From positions 1 to 30,428 of the forward strand of contig JAODGP010000023.1 of the NCBI GenBank assembly GCA_025464345.1: a stretch of 30,428 nucleotides of DNA, in the 5' to 3' direction. A program made the translations under genes and the position numbers. The notes under the pieces are model-generated. The model worked only from the letters and a program-made list of their open reading frames with translations. It searched no databases and was not told the DNA's origin. This document shows positions 22,777 to 30,428 of the stretch, one piece after another; positions within the stretch are counted from its first letter, which is position 1; every line of letters begins with the position of its first letter. Source of the stretch: Methanosarcinales archaeon (GTDB taxonomy: Archaea; Halobacteriota; Syntropharchaeia; Alkanophagales; Methanospirareceae).

Positions 22777-23340
22777 ATGCCGTTCGATAAGATATTTGAT
22801 AAGTGGGACATCAAAGAAGTGGAGATTACTGACATAGGCGTACAGAGGCATATATCGCTCAAACCGGTTTCGGTTTTACATAGCGGTGGCAGGCATGCGA
22901 AGCAGCAGTTCGAGCAGGCGAAGGTATGCATAGTTGAACGGCTGATAAACAAGATGATGCGTACAGAGAAGAACACGGGCAAGAAGTTGAAGGCGTATAA
23001 GATAGTGAAGAACGCTTTTGAGCTGATATATCAGGATACCGGGCAGAATCCGGTTCAGGTACTCGTGGATGCGATACAGAATGCGGGACCGAGGGAGGAT
23101 ACCATACGATTGAGGTTTGGAGGTATCCTGGTGCCGAAGCCAGTGGATGTGACGTCACAGCGTAAAGTGGATCAGGCATTGCTATTCATTGCACAGGGTG
23201 CACAGCGTTGCGCATTCAGGAGCAAACGGAGCATAGAGCGATGCCTTGCAGATGAGATAATCAATGCTGCGAGGAATGCCAGGTGCTATTCGATAAGCAA
23301 GAAGGAAGAGAAGGAACGTATAGCCAAAGCGGCGCGGTAA
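22777..23340 (+). CDS. rps7: Small ribosomal subunit protein uS7
   Basis: uS7 nucleates assembly of the 30S head and contacts E-site tRNA. The 187-residue archaeal form has IFDKWDIKEVEITDIGVQRH (5-24), GGRHAKQQFEQAKVCIVERL, NPVQVLVDAIQNAGPREDT (helix and arm), and the basic end with CYSISKKEEKERIAKAAR. Length fits archaeal members. The stop overlaps the start of the following ABC ATPase gene (TAATG). In many archaea EF-2 (fusA) and EF-1alpha (tuf) follow here, but not in this genome. Confidence 0.98.
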   Translation: MPFDKIFDKWDIKEVEITDIGVQRHISLKPVSVLHSGGRHAKQQFEQAKVCIVERLINKMMRTEKNTGKKLKAYKIVKNAFELIYQDTGQNPVQVLVDAIQNAGPREDTIRLRFGGILVPKPVDVTSQRKVDQALLFIAQGAQRCAFRSKRSIERCLADEIINAARNARCYSISKKEEKERIAKAAR

Positions 23341-24092
23341 TGGAAGATATAGTGCGGCTGGAGGATGTATGGGTTCATATTGATGGCATGGTGGTACTTG
23401 AAGCCGTCAATCTATCAATAAAGCAACATGACTTCCTGGGTATAATAGGACCAAATGGTGGTGGTAAGACCACTCTCCTCAAGGTCATCCTCGGTTTATT
23501 GGCGCCGAGCCGTGGACGGATAACCGTTTTCGGTCGTCCACCGGAAGAAGGCAGGGGGTTCGTGGGATACGTACCGCAAAACAGTCTCTTCGACCGCGAG
23601 TTCCCGGTCAGCGTGCTGGACGTGGTGCTCATGGGACGACTTGGACGTATGCGATCGCCGAGACGATACAGTGAAGAGGACATAAATATCGCATACGACG
23701 CACTGGAGGCGGTGAAGATGCTCGAATATAGAGACCGGCAGATAGGTAAACTCTCTGGCGGTCAGCAGCAGCGAGTATTCATTGCCCGGGCACTGGTGAC
23801 CCGACCGAAGTTGCTGCTGCTCGATGAGCCGATGGCGAATGTGGATTCACATATGCAGAAGGAGCTCTACGAGCTATTTGAAGAGCTCAGGAAAGAGATG
23901 GCTATTGTGCTCGTTTCTCATGATATCAGTGCGGTCTCGATTTACGTGACAAAAATCGCATGTCTCAATCGCAGACTGTATTACCATAATACAAAAGAGA
24001 TATTGAAGGAGGAGCTGGAAGCGACATACCAGTGCCCTGTTGATATTATCGCACATGGCGTGCCACATCGTGTGTTGCGTGCACACGACTAA
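23340..24092 (+). CDS. ABC transporter ATP-binding protein, zinc/manganese (ZnuC) type, without adjacent permease
   Basis: This 250-residue ATPase has Walker A GPNGGGKTT (37-45), signature LSGGQQQRV, Walker B LLLLDEP with MANVD, and the VSHD switch histidine. The GRPP...VGYVPQ and VLMGRLGR regions are typical of ZnuC/MntB-type ATPases of metal importers. The ATG overlaps the rps7 stop (TAATG); a longer open frame upstream lies inside rps7 and was not used. No znuB-type permease or znuA-type binding protein follows; the next gene is on the other strand. Either its partners are encoded elsewhere or it has been recruited to another role. Its last four bases overlap the end of the convergent methyltransferase gene. 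Confidence 0.9.
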   Translation: MEDIVRLEDVWVHIDGMVVLEAVNLSIKQHDFLGIIGPNGGGKTTLLKVILGLLAPSRGRITVFGRPPEEGRGFVGYVPQNSLFDREFPVSVLDVVLMGRLGRMRSPRRYSEEDINIAYDALEAVKMLEYRDRQIGKLSGGQQQRVFIARALVTRPKLLLLDEPMANVDSHMQKELYELFEELRKEMAIVLVSHDISAVSIYVTKIACLNRRLYYHNTKEILKEELEATYQCPVDIIAHGVPHRVLRAHD

Positions 24093-24682
24093 GGAGCCAC
24101 TATCCGGTACATATCCACGGGCATATTGATTTTATCCTTCTTATGGAACCAGAATCGTCTTTTCAGCTTGAAAGAAGCGGGGAAGCGAGTGACGGTGGCG
24201 GGCTGCACGAACTGTCTCAGGAACTGCTCACTGCCCGCATTATGTATGGAGTATACAACATGAGCGATCTCTAATGCCTTCTTCAGGAATACCCGGTCCG
24301 CATGCCTGCTGGCTCGCTGAGCGCCAAAAGGGGGGTTCATCACGACGGTGTCGCACTTATCATGCACGGCTCGCACATCACAGATTATGAATTCCACAGC
24401 CACATCCAGCTTTTGGGAGTTCCTGCGTGCCACTTCCACCGCGTGACTGTCACGTTCTATGCCGACCGCACGTTTTGCACCCAGTAATTTCGCACCTATC
24501 GCCAGTATGCCGTTGCCCGAGCCAAGGTCGTAAACAACACGATTCGCTATATCACCATGAAGATAGGCGATGGTGAGTAGTTCAGCGGCTAATGGTGGCG
24601 GCGTGGAATATTGCTCCTCCACCACGGAAGGATGTTTTAGATCTTCCAGTTGCTCCAGCAGGAGCTCCAGTTCCTTCTTCAT
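24089..24682 (-). CDS. METTL5-type methyltransferase (archaeal COG2263 family)
   Basis: This 197-residue SAM-dependent methyltransferase resembles eukaryotic METTL5, which makes N6-methyladenosine in small-subunit rRNA. It has EQYSTPPPLAAELL (23-36), the SAM loop DLGSGNGIL (52-60), the catalytic NPPFG (116-120) with GAQRASRHADRVFL following, VYSIHNAGS, and the family ending FKLKRRFWFHKKD. The assignment to rRNA adenine methylation is inferred from the family; the exact archaeal target is not shown by sequence. The partner TRMT112-like protein is not in the window. It converges on the ABC ATPase gene with a four-base overlap. Confidence 0.88.
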   Translation of the reverse strand: MKKELELLLEQLEDLKHPSVVEEQYSTPPPLAAELLTIAYLHGDIANRVVYDLGSGNGILAIGAKLLGAKRAVGIERDSHAVEVARRNSQKLDVAVEFIICDVRAVHDKCDTVVMNPPFGAQRASRHADRVFLKKALEIAHVVYSIHNAGSEQFLRQFVQPATVTRFPASFKLKRRFWFHKKDKINMPVDMYRIVAP

Positions 24683-24761
24683 TCTTCCCGCTCAGAAGTC
24701 AAGACCTGCATAATTAGAATGTGGGCACAGTTTTACATCAAACATTTAAGAATAATAAGAT

Positions 24762-25994
24762 ATGGATGTTTTTAGCCCGATCACCACGACGGGTGCGAAG
24801 GTGTGCATAGAAACCTTCGGCTGTACTGCCAATGCAGGAGATACGCATAAGATAAGGGCGATACTGAAGAGAAGTGGCTCGATACCCGTGGCGGATATCA
24901 ATGAAGCAGATTACGTCATCGTGAATACATGCACAGTCACGGAACGGACGGAATTGAACGTTGTGAGACGTCTGAAGGAACTGAAGCGGTGCGGCAAACG
25001 AGTAATAGTTGCGGGCTGTATGGCTGCTGCACAGCCTGAGCTGGTGAAGCGCATCCTGGGCGACGATACGGTCATGATAACACCAGATATGTTATATCCG
25101 GTTATGGATTTCGATTTTGAGTGTTCTGTGGTGGGTATAATACCGATAGCGATGGGCTGTCTAAGTAATTGCACATATTGCATAACGAAACAGGCAAGGG
25201 GCAGCCTGAGAAGCCAGGATCCGGAGAGCATACGCAGAGCTCTCAGGTACGCGATTGCAAAAGGCGTTAAGGAAGTGAGAATCACCGCTCAGGACTGCGC
25301 AGCTTATGGATTTGACCATAAGCAGAAGTTACCGTGGCTGTTGAAGATGCTGACGGAATTGAAGGGTGAGTTCAGGATCCGCGTGGGCATGATGAACCCG
25401 TTCACACTCATCCGGATCATAGATGAGTTACTGGATGCTTTTGACTCCGATAAGGTATTCAAATTCTTCCATGTGCCTGTTCAGTCTGGTTCTGACAGAG
25501 TGCTGAACGATATGCGACGCAACTATAAAGTCGCGGATTTCATAGAGATAGTGAGGGGCATAAGGAGAAGATTCCCGTACTCTACCATCTGTACCGATTT
25601 CATCGTTGGTTATCCAACGGAGCGAGAGGAGGATTTCCTGGCTTCTCTGCGATTGCTCGAGGCAGTGAAGCCAGAGAAGGTGAATATTACGAGATTCTCA
25701 CCGCGACCCGGTACGGAAGCATCAAAGCTGAAGGATATGCTGGCTCGGACAAAGAAAACGAGGTCACGAATGATGGCTGCTACCTACCACAGGATGGCAC
25801 TTGCCATGAATAAGAGGCTGATAGGGCAGGAACTCCGGGTTATTGCTACGGAACGTGGTAAGAAAGGCGGCGTGCTCGCACGTGATATGGCATATAGAAC
25901 GGTGATATTAAAGGAGGAAGTGCCTCTCGGCTCGTTTCTGAATGCGCGTGTGATGGACGCAACGAGCACGTACCTCGTCGCAAGCGCTGGGTAG
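24762..25994 (+). CDS. tRNA t6A37 methylthiotransferase (CDKAL1/e-MtaB type)
   Basis: This radical SAM methylthiotransferase converts t6A at tRNA position 37 to ms2t6A. The 410-residue protein has an N-terminal UPF0004 domain with cluster cysteines C21, C57 and C86, the radical SAM motif CLSNCTYC (C133, C137, C140), PVQSGSDRVLNDMRRNY, TDFIVGYPTE, and FSPRPGT. A C-terminal TRAM domain (about 350-410) completes it. The archaeal/eukaryotic CDKAL1-like subgroup fits better than MiaB because of the context and the spacing of motifs. The gene stands alone and converges on the beta-RFAP synthase gene with ten bases between stops. Confidence 0.92.
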   Translation: MDVFSPITTTGAKVCIETFGCTANAGDTHKIRAILKRSGSIPVADINEADYVIVNTCTVTERTELNVVRRLKELKRCGKRVIVAGCMAAAQPELVKRILGDDTVMITPDMLYPVMDFDFECSVVGIIPIAMGCLSNCTYCITKQARGSLRSQDPESIRRALRYAIAKGVKEVRITAQDCAAYGFDHKQKLPWLLKMLTELKGEFRIRVGMMNPFTLIRIIDELLDAFDSDKVFKFFHVPVQSGSDRVLNDMRRNYKVADFIEIVRGIRRRFPYSTICTDFIVGYPTEREEDFLASLRLLEAVKPEKVNITRFSPRPGTEASKLKDMLARTKKTRSRMMAATYHRMALAMNKRLIGQELRVIATERGKKGGVLARDMAYRTVILKEEVPLGSFLNARVMDATSTYLVASAG

Positions 25995-26004
25995 TACCCT
26001 TGTA

Positions 26005-26997
26005 TCAACCGGAATAAATCACCACACTACCTTTGTTATTTGTAGAGGAATAAAACACAGATGCTTTTATCTGCCGTTCAGCCAGTAATTCGCTCGTGTG
26101 TTGAGCGAGTTCACGTGCCTCTTTCTCACCTCTAACCAGTCCGTAAGTTGCGGGTCCAAAAGATGACATTCCGTATCCCAGTGCATGCGATGCGAAGAAA
26201 TCGAATAGCGACTTTATTATACTGTGCTGAAGCTCAACCTCAATTCTCTTGAATCCTATCTGCTGTATCTTCGATAGGCTCTCACCAAATGTATAGATAT
26301 CGCGCTCGATGACCGAAGGCAGTACTCGCATCAATATGATCCTGCATAGCCTCTCCACCTCGGAGGCTCTTACAGGGCAATATCTTCTGAAGATCTCTAT
26401 CTCCTCGGTACCATGTGCGCCCCTCTTCACTTCCGGGATCGCAGTTACGAAGTACCAGTCTTCGGGTAGCGGGTGCTGGAAGATAACAGGCGGTGGTGGC
26501 ACTTTCGATGCAGAAGAAGGCATAAAAGAGTGCTTTACTCCTGCGCTGGCACGACCACTCCTGAAGAGATGCCCGCCATCGAGTATGAATCCGCCACGGT
26601 CAAAAGCTGCGGTACCTATGCCTGAGGTGCCACCGCGACTTACCAGCTTTGCGAGTTCAAACGTCGTAAAGTTCCGGTCTTCAAGCACGCTTATCGCCTT
26701 CGCCACGCACAATGAGAGCTGTGTCCGCGAGCCCAGCCCGACATGATGCGGTAACGCCTTCAATATCTCAATCTTATAGTGGTGCTCCGTTTTGAATCCC
26801 CGTCTTATATGCTCCAGTACAGGTATAACCGCGGGAGGATTCTCTACCTCCGAATCCACGTGTGTGACTCTCAGCGCTAAGGAAGGCTCATTCAATGCCA
26901 CACCCATACCGCCATCCACCCTGCCCAGCTCGCCGTTCAGGTCTATAAGGGTGAAATGTAACCGGCTGGGTGATGTTATATACACACTCCTCTCCAT
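26005..26997 (-). CDS. Beta-ribofuranosylaminobenzene 5'-phosphate synthase
   Basis: This GHMP-kinase-fold enzyme joins 4-hydroxybenzoate or 4-aminobenzoate with PRPP, the first committed step of tetrahydromethanopterin synthesis. The 330-residue product has TSPSRLHFTLIDLNGELGRV (8-27), the glycine-rich nucleotide-binding loop PHHVGLGSRTQLSL (83-96), SRGGTSGIGTAAFDRGGFI, and the end YGMSSFGPATYGL. These features separate it from ordinary GHMP kinases. It marks the organism as one using methanopterin-type C1 carriers. The gene follows aspartate kinase by 12 bases on the minus strand, so the two are probably cotranscribed. Confidence 0.93.
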   Translation of the reverse strand: MERSVYITSPSRLHFTLIDLNGELGRVDGGMGVALNEPSLALRVTHVDSEVENPPAVIPVLEHIRRGFKTEHHYKIEILKALPHHVGLGSRTQLSLCVAKAISVLEDRNFTTFELAKLVSRGGTSGIGTAAFDRGGFILDGGHLFRSGRASAGVKHSFMPSSASKVPPPPVIFQHPLPEDWYFVTAIPEVKRGAHGTEEIEIFRRYCPVRASEVERLCRIILMRVLPSVIERDIYTFGESLSKIQQIGFKRIEVELQHSIIKSLFDFFASHALGYGMSSFGPATYGLVRGEKEARELAQHTSELLAERQIKASVFYSSTNNKGSVVIYSG

Positions 26998-27009
26998 ACT
27001 ATTCTATCT

Positions 27010-28401
27010 TTACTTCCCCATCTCGAACATCTTGTGTATAGCTCGTGCCGCACGGAATGCGTCTTCTCGCCTGACGACAAAAGATATGTTATACTCGGAG
27101 CTGCCCTGGGAGATCATTCGTATGCTTATACCTTCATTACCAAGAGCGGAAAATACTTTACCGGCTACGCCCGGTGTGCCAGCCATACCCGCACCAACCA
27201 CACCAACCGCAGAGACATTGCTATTTGTAGTGAAGTCACGTATAATGGTTCCGGATGAATTCACCTTCTTTATCGCGTCAATTGCCCTGTTCAACTGCGC
27301 ACTATCTATAACAATGGATATAGTCCTCTCGGAGGAGCCCTGACTTATCATTATGACATTCACATTCTCCGCGGCAAGAGCAATGAATACACGTGCTGCT
27401 ACTTCCGATATGCTCCTCATACCACTGCCTGCGATATTGATGATGGAGGTATTCTCTATGAGTGTGATGGCTTTTGCCACTTTCTCTGTATGCTCTGGCT
27501 CCTTAGCGATGAGTGTACCTTCATCATCGGGTTTCAGCAGGTTCTTCACCCTGATTGGTATATCCTTCTCGATCACCGGCTCGATCGCTCGTGGATGCAG
27601 TATAGAAGCACCGAAATATGATAGCTCCATCGCTTCCCTGTAAGATATATAGGGTATCTTCTTCGCCTCGGGTATTATCTTCGGGTCAGCGCTCATTATA
27701 CCCTCCGTCTCTTTCCAGAGCCAGATCTCATCTGCATTTATCGCCGCACCTATAAGTGTGGCGGTGTAATCCGAGCCACCTCTGCCGAGTGTGGTTGTTA
27801 TCCCTTTCTCCGTCTCACCTATATAGCCTGTGACCACGGGTACCTTATCCTGTGCCAGTAGTGGTACGATCCTTGCTCTTATCCCGTCTTCAGCACCTGG
27901 AACCGGCTGTGCATTGCCATATTCCTCGTTGGTTATTATTCCCGCTTCACCACCTGATAGATGGACCGCATCAACACCCTTTGATCGCAGGGTACCGCTC
28001 ACTATCGGTGCAGCCAGCCTCTCACCAAAAGATACGATATAATCATAAGATCGAGCACTCAACTCGCCAAGGAGGCATATACCGATCATAGCCTTCTCCA
28101 GATCGCCTGTTCTCTCTTTTAGCTCCTCGCATACCTCTCTCAATATCTGCCCATCGGATATCGCTTCCGCAGCAGCCAGTTCATGCATCGCCCTTATATG
28201 CTCCACAAACTCTTTTGCATGTTCAATCTCACCTTCTTTTGTTATCCTTATCGCATTCTCGTGCAGCATATCCGTGACTTTGAAGAGTGCCGAGGTGACA
28301 ACTACCAGCTCTCCCTCAGTTCGTTTTATCAATTCAGCGACAGTTTTTATCCTCTTACCACTGGCAACCGCTACACCACCAAATTTCATTACCAGCCTCA
28401 T
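27010..28401 (-). CDS. lysC: Aspartate kinase with two ACT domains
   Basis: Aspartate kinase phosphorylates aspartate as the first step to lysine, threonine, methionine and related products. The 463-residue protein has the N-terminal kinase fold with KFGG (6-9), VSFGERLAAP, TTTLGRGGSDYTATL and WKETEGIMSADPKI, and then two ACT domains (about 310-380 and 395-460) with repeated MISQGSSE stretches typical of allosteric control. The first motif reads KFGGVAV instead of the usual KFGGTSV, which removes a conserved Thr-Ser pair. Other active-site motifs are intact. An AGAGGGGG ribosome-binding site lies before the ATG. A second ATG four codons in is possible. It leads the pair with beta-RFAP synthase. 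Confidence 0.94.
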   Translation of the reverse strand: MRLVMKFGGVAVASGKRIKTVAELIKRTEGELVVVTSALFKVTDMLHENAIRITKEGEIEHAKEFVEHIRAMHELAAAEAISDGQILREVCEELKERTGDLEKAMIGICLLGELSARSYDYIVSFGERLAAPIVSGTLRSKGVDAVHLSGGEAGIITNEEYGNAQPVPGAEDGIRARIVPLLAQDKVPVVTGYIGETEKGITTTLGRGGSDYTATLIGAAINADEIWLWKETEGIMSADPKIIPEAKKIPYISYREAMELSYFGASILHPRAIEPVIEKDIPIRVKNLLKPDDEGTLIAKEPEHTEKVAKAITLIENTSIINIAGSGMRSISEVAARVFIALAAENVNVIMISQGSSERTISIVIDSAQLNRAIDAIKKVNSSGTIIRDFTTNSNVSAVGVVGAGMAGTPGVAGKVFSALGNEGISIRMISQGSSEYNISFVVRREDAFRAARAIHKMFEMGK

Positions 28402-28493
28402 ATAGCCGTTCGCCCCCTCTCTTCACTCCCGATTGAGCAAACCTATTTATAGCTACATATTGAATATTTTAAAATAAATAAAGGAAAGAAAAA
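28402..28493. promoter_or_regulatory. Divergent promoter region of lysC and the thermosome gene
   Basis: The 92-base spacer holds CTATTTATAGC (28443-28453), which reads GCTATAAATAG on the other strand and so can act as a TATA box both ways. On the minus strand it is followed by the AGAGGGGG ribosome-binding site of lysC (28412-28420). On the plus strand a very A/T-rich leader leads to AAAGGA (28480-28485), eight bases before the thermosome ATG. Both messages therefore appear to have short leaders, unlike most genes in the window. Confidence 0.5.
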
Positions 28494-30158
28494 ATGGCAG
28501 CAGTTGGTGGAATACCTGTGTTAATATTGAAAGAGGGAAGTGAGAGGATGCGAGGCAGAGATGCGCAGAGTGCGAACATAAATGCGGCAAAAGCAGTTGC
28601 TTCTGCTGTTCGCACCACTCTGGGACCCAAAGGGATGGATAAGATGCTTGTGGATTCCCTTGGTGATGTGGTTATAACAAACGACGGTGTGACCATTCTT
28701 AAGGAGATGGACATAGATAGCCCGGCAGCGAAGATGATGGTAGAGGTTGCGAAAACGGTGGATGAGGAAGCAGGTGACGGCACGACATCATCCGTTGTGC
28801 TGAGTGGCGAACTGCTGAAGAAGGCGGAGGAACTGCTCGAGCAGGAACTGCACCCTTCGATCATCACGATTGGTTATAGACTCGCGGAGAAGAGATCAAA
28901 GGAAGTCCTTGATGAGATGGCTATGAGCGTTGATACAGGCAACGACGACTTCTTAAAGAAGGTGGCAAAGACCGCGATAACCGGCAAATTCGCAGAGACT
29001 TCTCGCGATTTCCTCGCGGAGATAGCGGTAAAAGCGGTTAAACTGATAACAGAAACCGGGCATGGGGGTAAAAAGAAAGTAGACGTTGATAACGTGAGTG
29101 TGGAGAAGAAGACAGGGGGCAGAGTGGGTGAGACCCTGCTGGTTCAGGGTATAGCACTGGATAAAGAGGTGGTGCATCATGGAATGCCTCGTCGTGTAGA
29201 GGGTGCGAAGATAGCATTGATCAATGCTTCTCTGGAAGTGAAGAAGACGGAGACGAGTGCGGAATTGCGGATAACCAGTTCAGACCAGTTAAAGGCGTTC
29301 CTGGACGAAGAGGAGCGCGAAATGCGTGAGATGGCGATGCGAATAAGAGACAGTGGCGCCAGTGTGGTTATATGTCAGAAGGGCATAGATGATGTGGTGC
29401 AGCATTACCTGGCGAAAGCGGGTATTATGGCAGTGAGGCGAGCGAAGAAGAGCGATATGGAGAAGCTGGCGAAAGCGACGGGTGGTAAAGTGGTGACCAA
29501 TCTGGAGGAGCTAACCGGGGCAGACCTGGGTCGTGCTGATCTGGTGGAGGAGCGGAAAGTAGGTGGTGACAAGATGGTCTTTATAGAAGGCTGTAAGAAC
29601 CCTCATGCCGTATCTATCGTCATACGTGGTGGAACGGAGAACATAGTGGACGAGGTCGAGCGAGCGTTACATGACATGCTCATGGTGGTCGGGAGCATAA
29701 TAGAAGATGGTAAAGCGGTAGCAGGTGGTGGTGCAGTGGAGACGGAACTGGCTCTCCGATTGCGGGAATACAGTGCATCTTTAAAGGGTCGTGAGCAGCT
29801 CGCGGCTGAGAAATTCGCGGAAGCGATGGAGATAATTCCGAGGTCTCTGGCGGAGAATTCCGGGCTTGACCCGATAGACATGCTGGTAGCGTTAAAGGCG
29901 GCACATGAGCGTGGTGAGAAGTCCGCAGGTCTCGACGTCTACTCAGGTAAGATAGTGGACATGTGGGAGCAGGGTGTAATAGAGCCGTTAAGAACGAAGA
30001 GGCAGGTGGTGGAATCCGCAACAGAGGCAGCGGTGATGATCCTCAGGATAGATGATGTGATAATGTCAAAACGTGAGAGCATGCCACCACCTGGTGCGGG
30101 TGGTGAATACGGTGGAGGCATGGGCGGTATGCCACCGGGCGGTATGCCACCCTATTAA
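28494..30158 (+). CDS. ths: Thermosome subunit (group II chaperonin)
   Basis: This ATP-driven group II chaperonin folds proteins in a double-ring cage closed by a built-in lid. The 554-residue subunit has TTLGPKGMDKM (41-51), NDGVTIL (63-69), GDGTTS (94-99, catalytic Asp95), the apical domain around 200-370, GGGAVETELA, and DPIDMLVALK. The C-terminus ends in a Gly-Met-Pro-rich tail with GGMGGMPPGGMPPY, longer than the usual GGM ending. Equatorial, intermediate and apical domains are complete. The start is supported by AAAGGA and the promoter shared with lysC. A T-rich run follows the stop. Whether further subunit genes exist elsewhere cannot be told. Confidence 0.98.
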   Translation: MAAVGGIPVLILKEGSERMRGRDAQSANINAAKAVASAVRTTLGPKGMDKMLVDSLGDVVITNDGVTILKEMDIDSPAAKMMVEVAKTVDEEAGDGTTSSVVLSGELLKKAEELLEQELHPSIITIGYRLAEKRSKEVLDEMAMSVDTGNDDFLKKVAKTAITGKFAETSRDFLAEIAVKAVKLITETGHGGKKKVDVDNVSVEKKTGGRVGETLLVQGIALDKEVVHHGMPRRVEGAKIALINASLEVKKTETSAELRITSSDQLKAFLDEEEREMREMAMRIRDSGASVVICQKGIDDVVQHYLAKAGIMAVRRAKKSDMEKLAKATGGKVVTNLEELTGADLGRADLVEERKVGGDKMVFIEGCKNPHAVSIVIRGGTENIVDEVERALHDMLMVVGSIIEDGKAVAGGGAVETELALRLREYSASLKGREQLAAEKFAEAMEIIPRSLAENSGLDPIDMLVALKAAHERGEKSAGLDVYSGKIVDMWEQGVIEPLRTKRQVVESATEAAVMILRIDDVIMSKRESMPPPGAGGEYGGGMGGMPPGGMPPY

Positions 30159-30162
30159 CTTA

Positions 30163-30169
30163 TTTTTTT
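30163..30169 (+). terminator. Oligo-T terminator after the thermosome gene
   Basis: Seven consecutive T residues start five bases after the thermosome stop codon, a typical archaeal intrinsic termination signal. No strong hairpin is needed or seen. Confidence 0.5.
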
Positions 30170-30423
30170 CTACACGCCAGACCTCTCTATCAAATTGAGA
30201 GATGGGCGAAGGGCACTGCGATAGAGGAGATCTACGGCTTAGATGCCGAGAAACTCAATGACGACCTGTGTAGAAGAACGCTTATGGCTATATTCCCGCA
30301 TATCAGCGATATATGGGCGGAGATCGTCATGCAGTGACAAAATACCATGAGCGTGGCGTGCAATATCTCGCTCCCGTCACGATAACCGGTGATAACAGAG
30401 AGATAGTGCTATCTGTGAGGTAA
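30170..30423 (+). pseudogene. Remnant of an IS transposase (DUF4277 / IS1634-like N-terminal region)
   Basis: From 30170 to the TGA at 30335-30337 an open stretch without a start codon reads PLYQIERWAKGTAIEEIYGL, then DAEKLNDDLCRRTL and MAIFPHISDIW. The YGLDAEKLNDD..R..L pattern is the N-terminal signature of large DDE transposases of the IS1634 type. Overlapping the stop in another frame (30334-30423) the sequence continues as TKYHERGVQYLAP and TGDNREIVLSV before TAA. This may be a later piece of the same protein after a deletion and frameshift. No catalytic motifs, terminal inverted repeats or target duplication are visible up to the window end. It is judged a dead fragment, and the family assignment rests on a short motif. 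Confidence 0.55.
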
Positions 30424-30428
30424 AGCGC

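Noticed and set aside
30059..30155. Short repeated Gly-Met-Pro-rich units at the thermosome end, considered as a DNA repeat array
   Set aside because: The repeats encode the flexible Gly/Met-rich C-terminal tail known from thermosomes and are in frame with it.
1..30428. CRISPR arrays, toxin-antitoxin pairs, restriction systems or prophage genes
   Set aside because: I looked for regular direct repeats, cas-like proteins, methylase/nuclease pairs and phage structural genes and found none. Gaps between genes are nearly all under 120 bases.

Overview
ORGANISM. The window is archaeal chromosome. It carries archaeal/eukaryotic-type information genes: RNA polymerase subunits H, B, A' and A'', ribosomal proteins eL21, eL30, uS12 and uS7, a NusA-like KH protein, homomeric NAC, a thermosome subunit, a METTL5-type methyltransferase and a CDKAL1-type methylthiotransferase. 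Many genes have an A/T-rich TATA-like element about 25 bases before the start codon, which suggests leaderless transcripts. A beta-RFAP synthase gene (first committed step of tetrahydromethanopterin synthesis) points to a methanogen, methanotroph/alkanotroph or Archaeoglobus-like euryarchaeote. Together with an unsplit RpoB and heavy use of ATA, AGG and CGG codons, my best guess is the ANME-1/Methanophagales-Syntrophoarchaeia-Alkanophagales neighbourhood. This is inference, not proof. A mannosylglycerate operon hints at salt or heat stress. LAYOUT. 1-2509: tail of a tRNA, rpl21e (minus), then the mpgS-mpgP operon, whose stop codon abuts a convergent tRNA-Val. 2560-4094: NAC and NAD kinase (overlapping), a small PRC-barrel protein, and tRNA-Arg overlapping it tail to tail. 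4142-7468: a RecJ-like DHH nuclease overlapping a prenyl diphosphate synthase, convergent with RNase Z. 7494-10377 (minus): MoaC, then a three-gene NitT/TauT-type ABC importer. 10460-12907: UppP-like phosphatase, a radical SAM/SPASM enzyme (minus), and a stand-alone PUA protein resembling the C-terminal part of archaeosine transglycosylase. 12943-24092: PncC, a tRNA-Lys overlapping the end of pncC, then rpoH-rpoB-rpoA'-rpoA''-rpl30e-nusA-rps12-rps7 and a ZnuC-like ABC ATPase where EF-2 and EF-1alpha genes often follow. 24089-28401: METTL5-like (minus), CDKAL1-like (plus), and aspartate kinase followed by beta-RFAP synthase (minus). 28494-30158: thermosome. 30170-30423: debris of an IS transposase. 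HIGHLIGHTS. Most of the window is ordinary core archaeal genome. I found no complete mobile element, CRISPR array or defence island. The strongest unusual signal is an insert of about 157 residues in RpoA', placed directly after the second zinc-binding cysteine pair of the clamp. Removing it gives a normal-length subunit. RpoA'' also has an N-terminal extension of about 60 residues. Other points worth a look are the 23-base overlap of mature tRNA-Lys with the pncC stop region, the orphan ABC ATPase fused translationally to rps7, and the stand-alone ArcTGT-like PUA protein.
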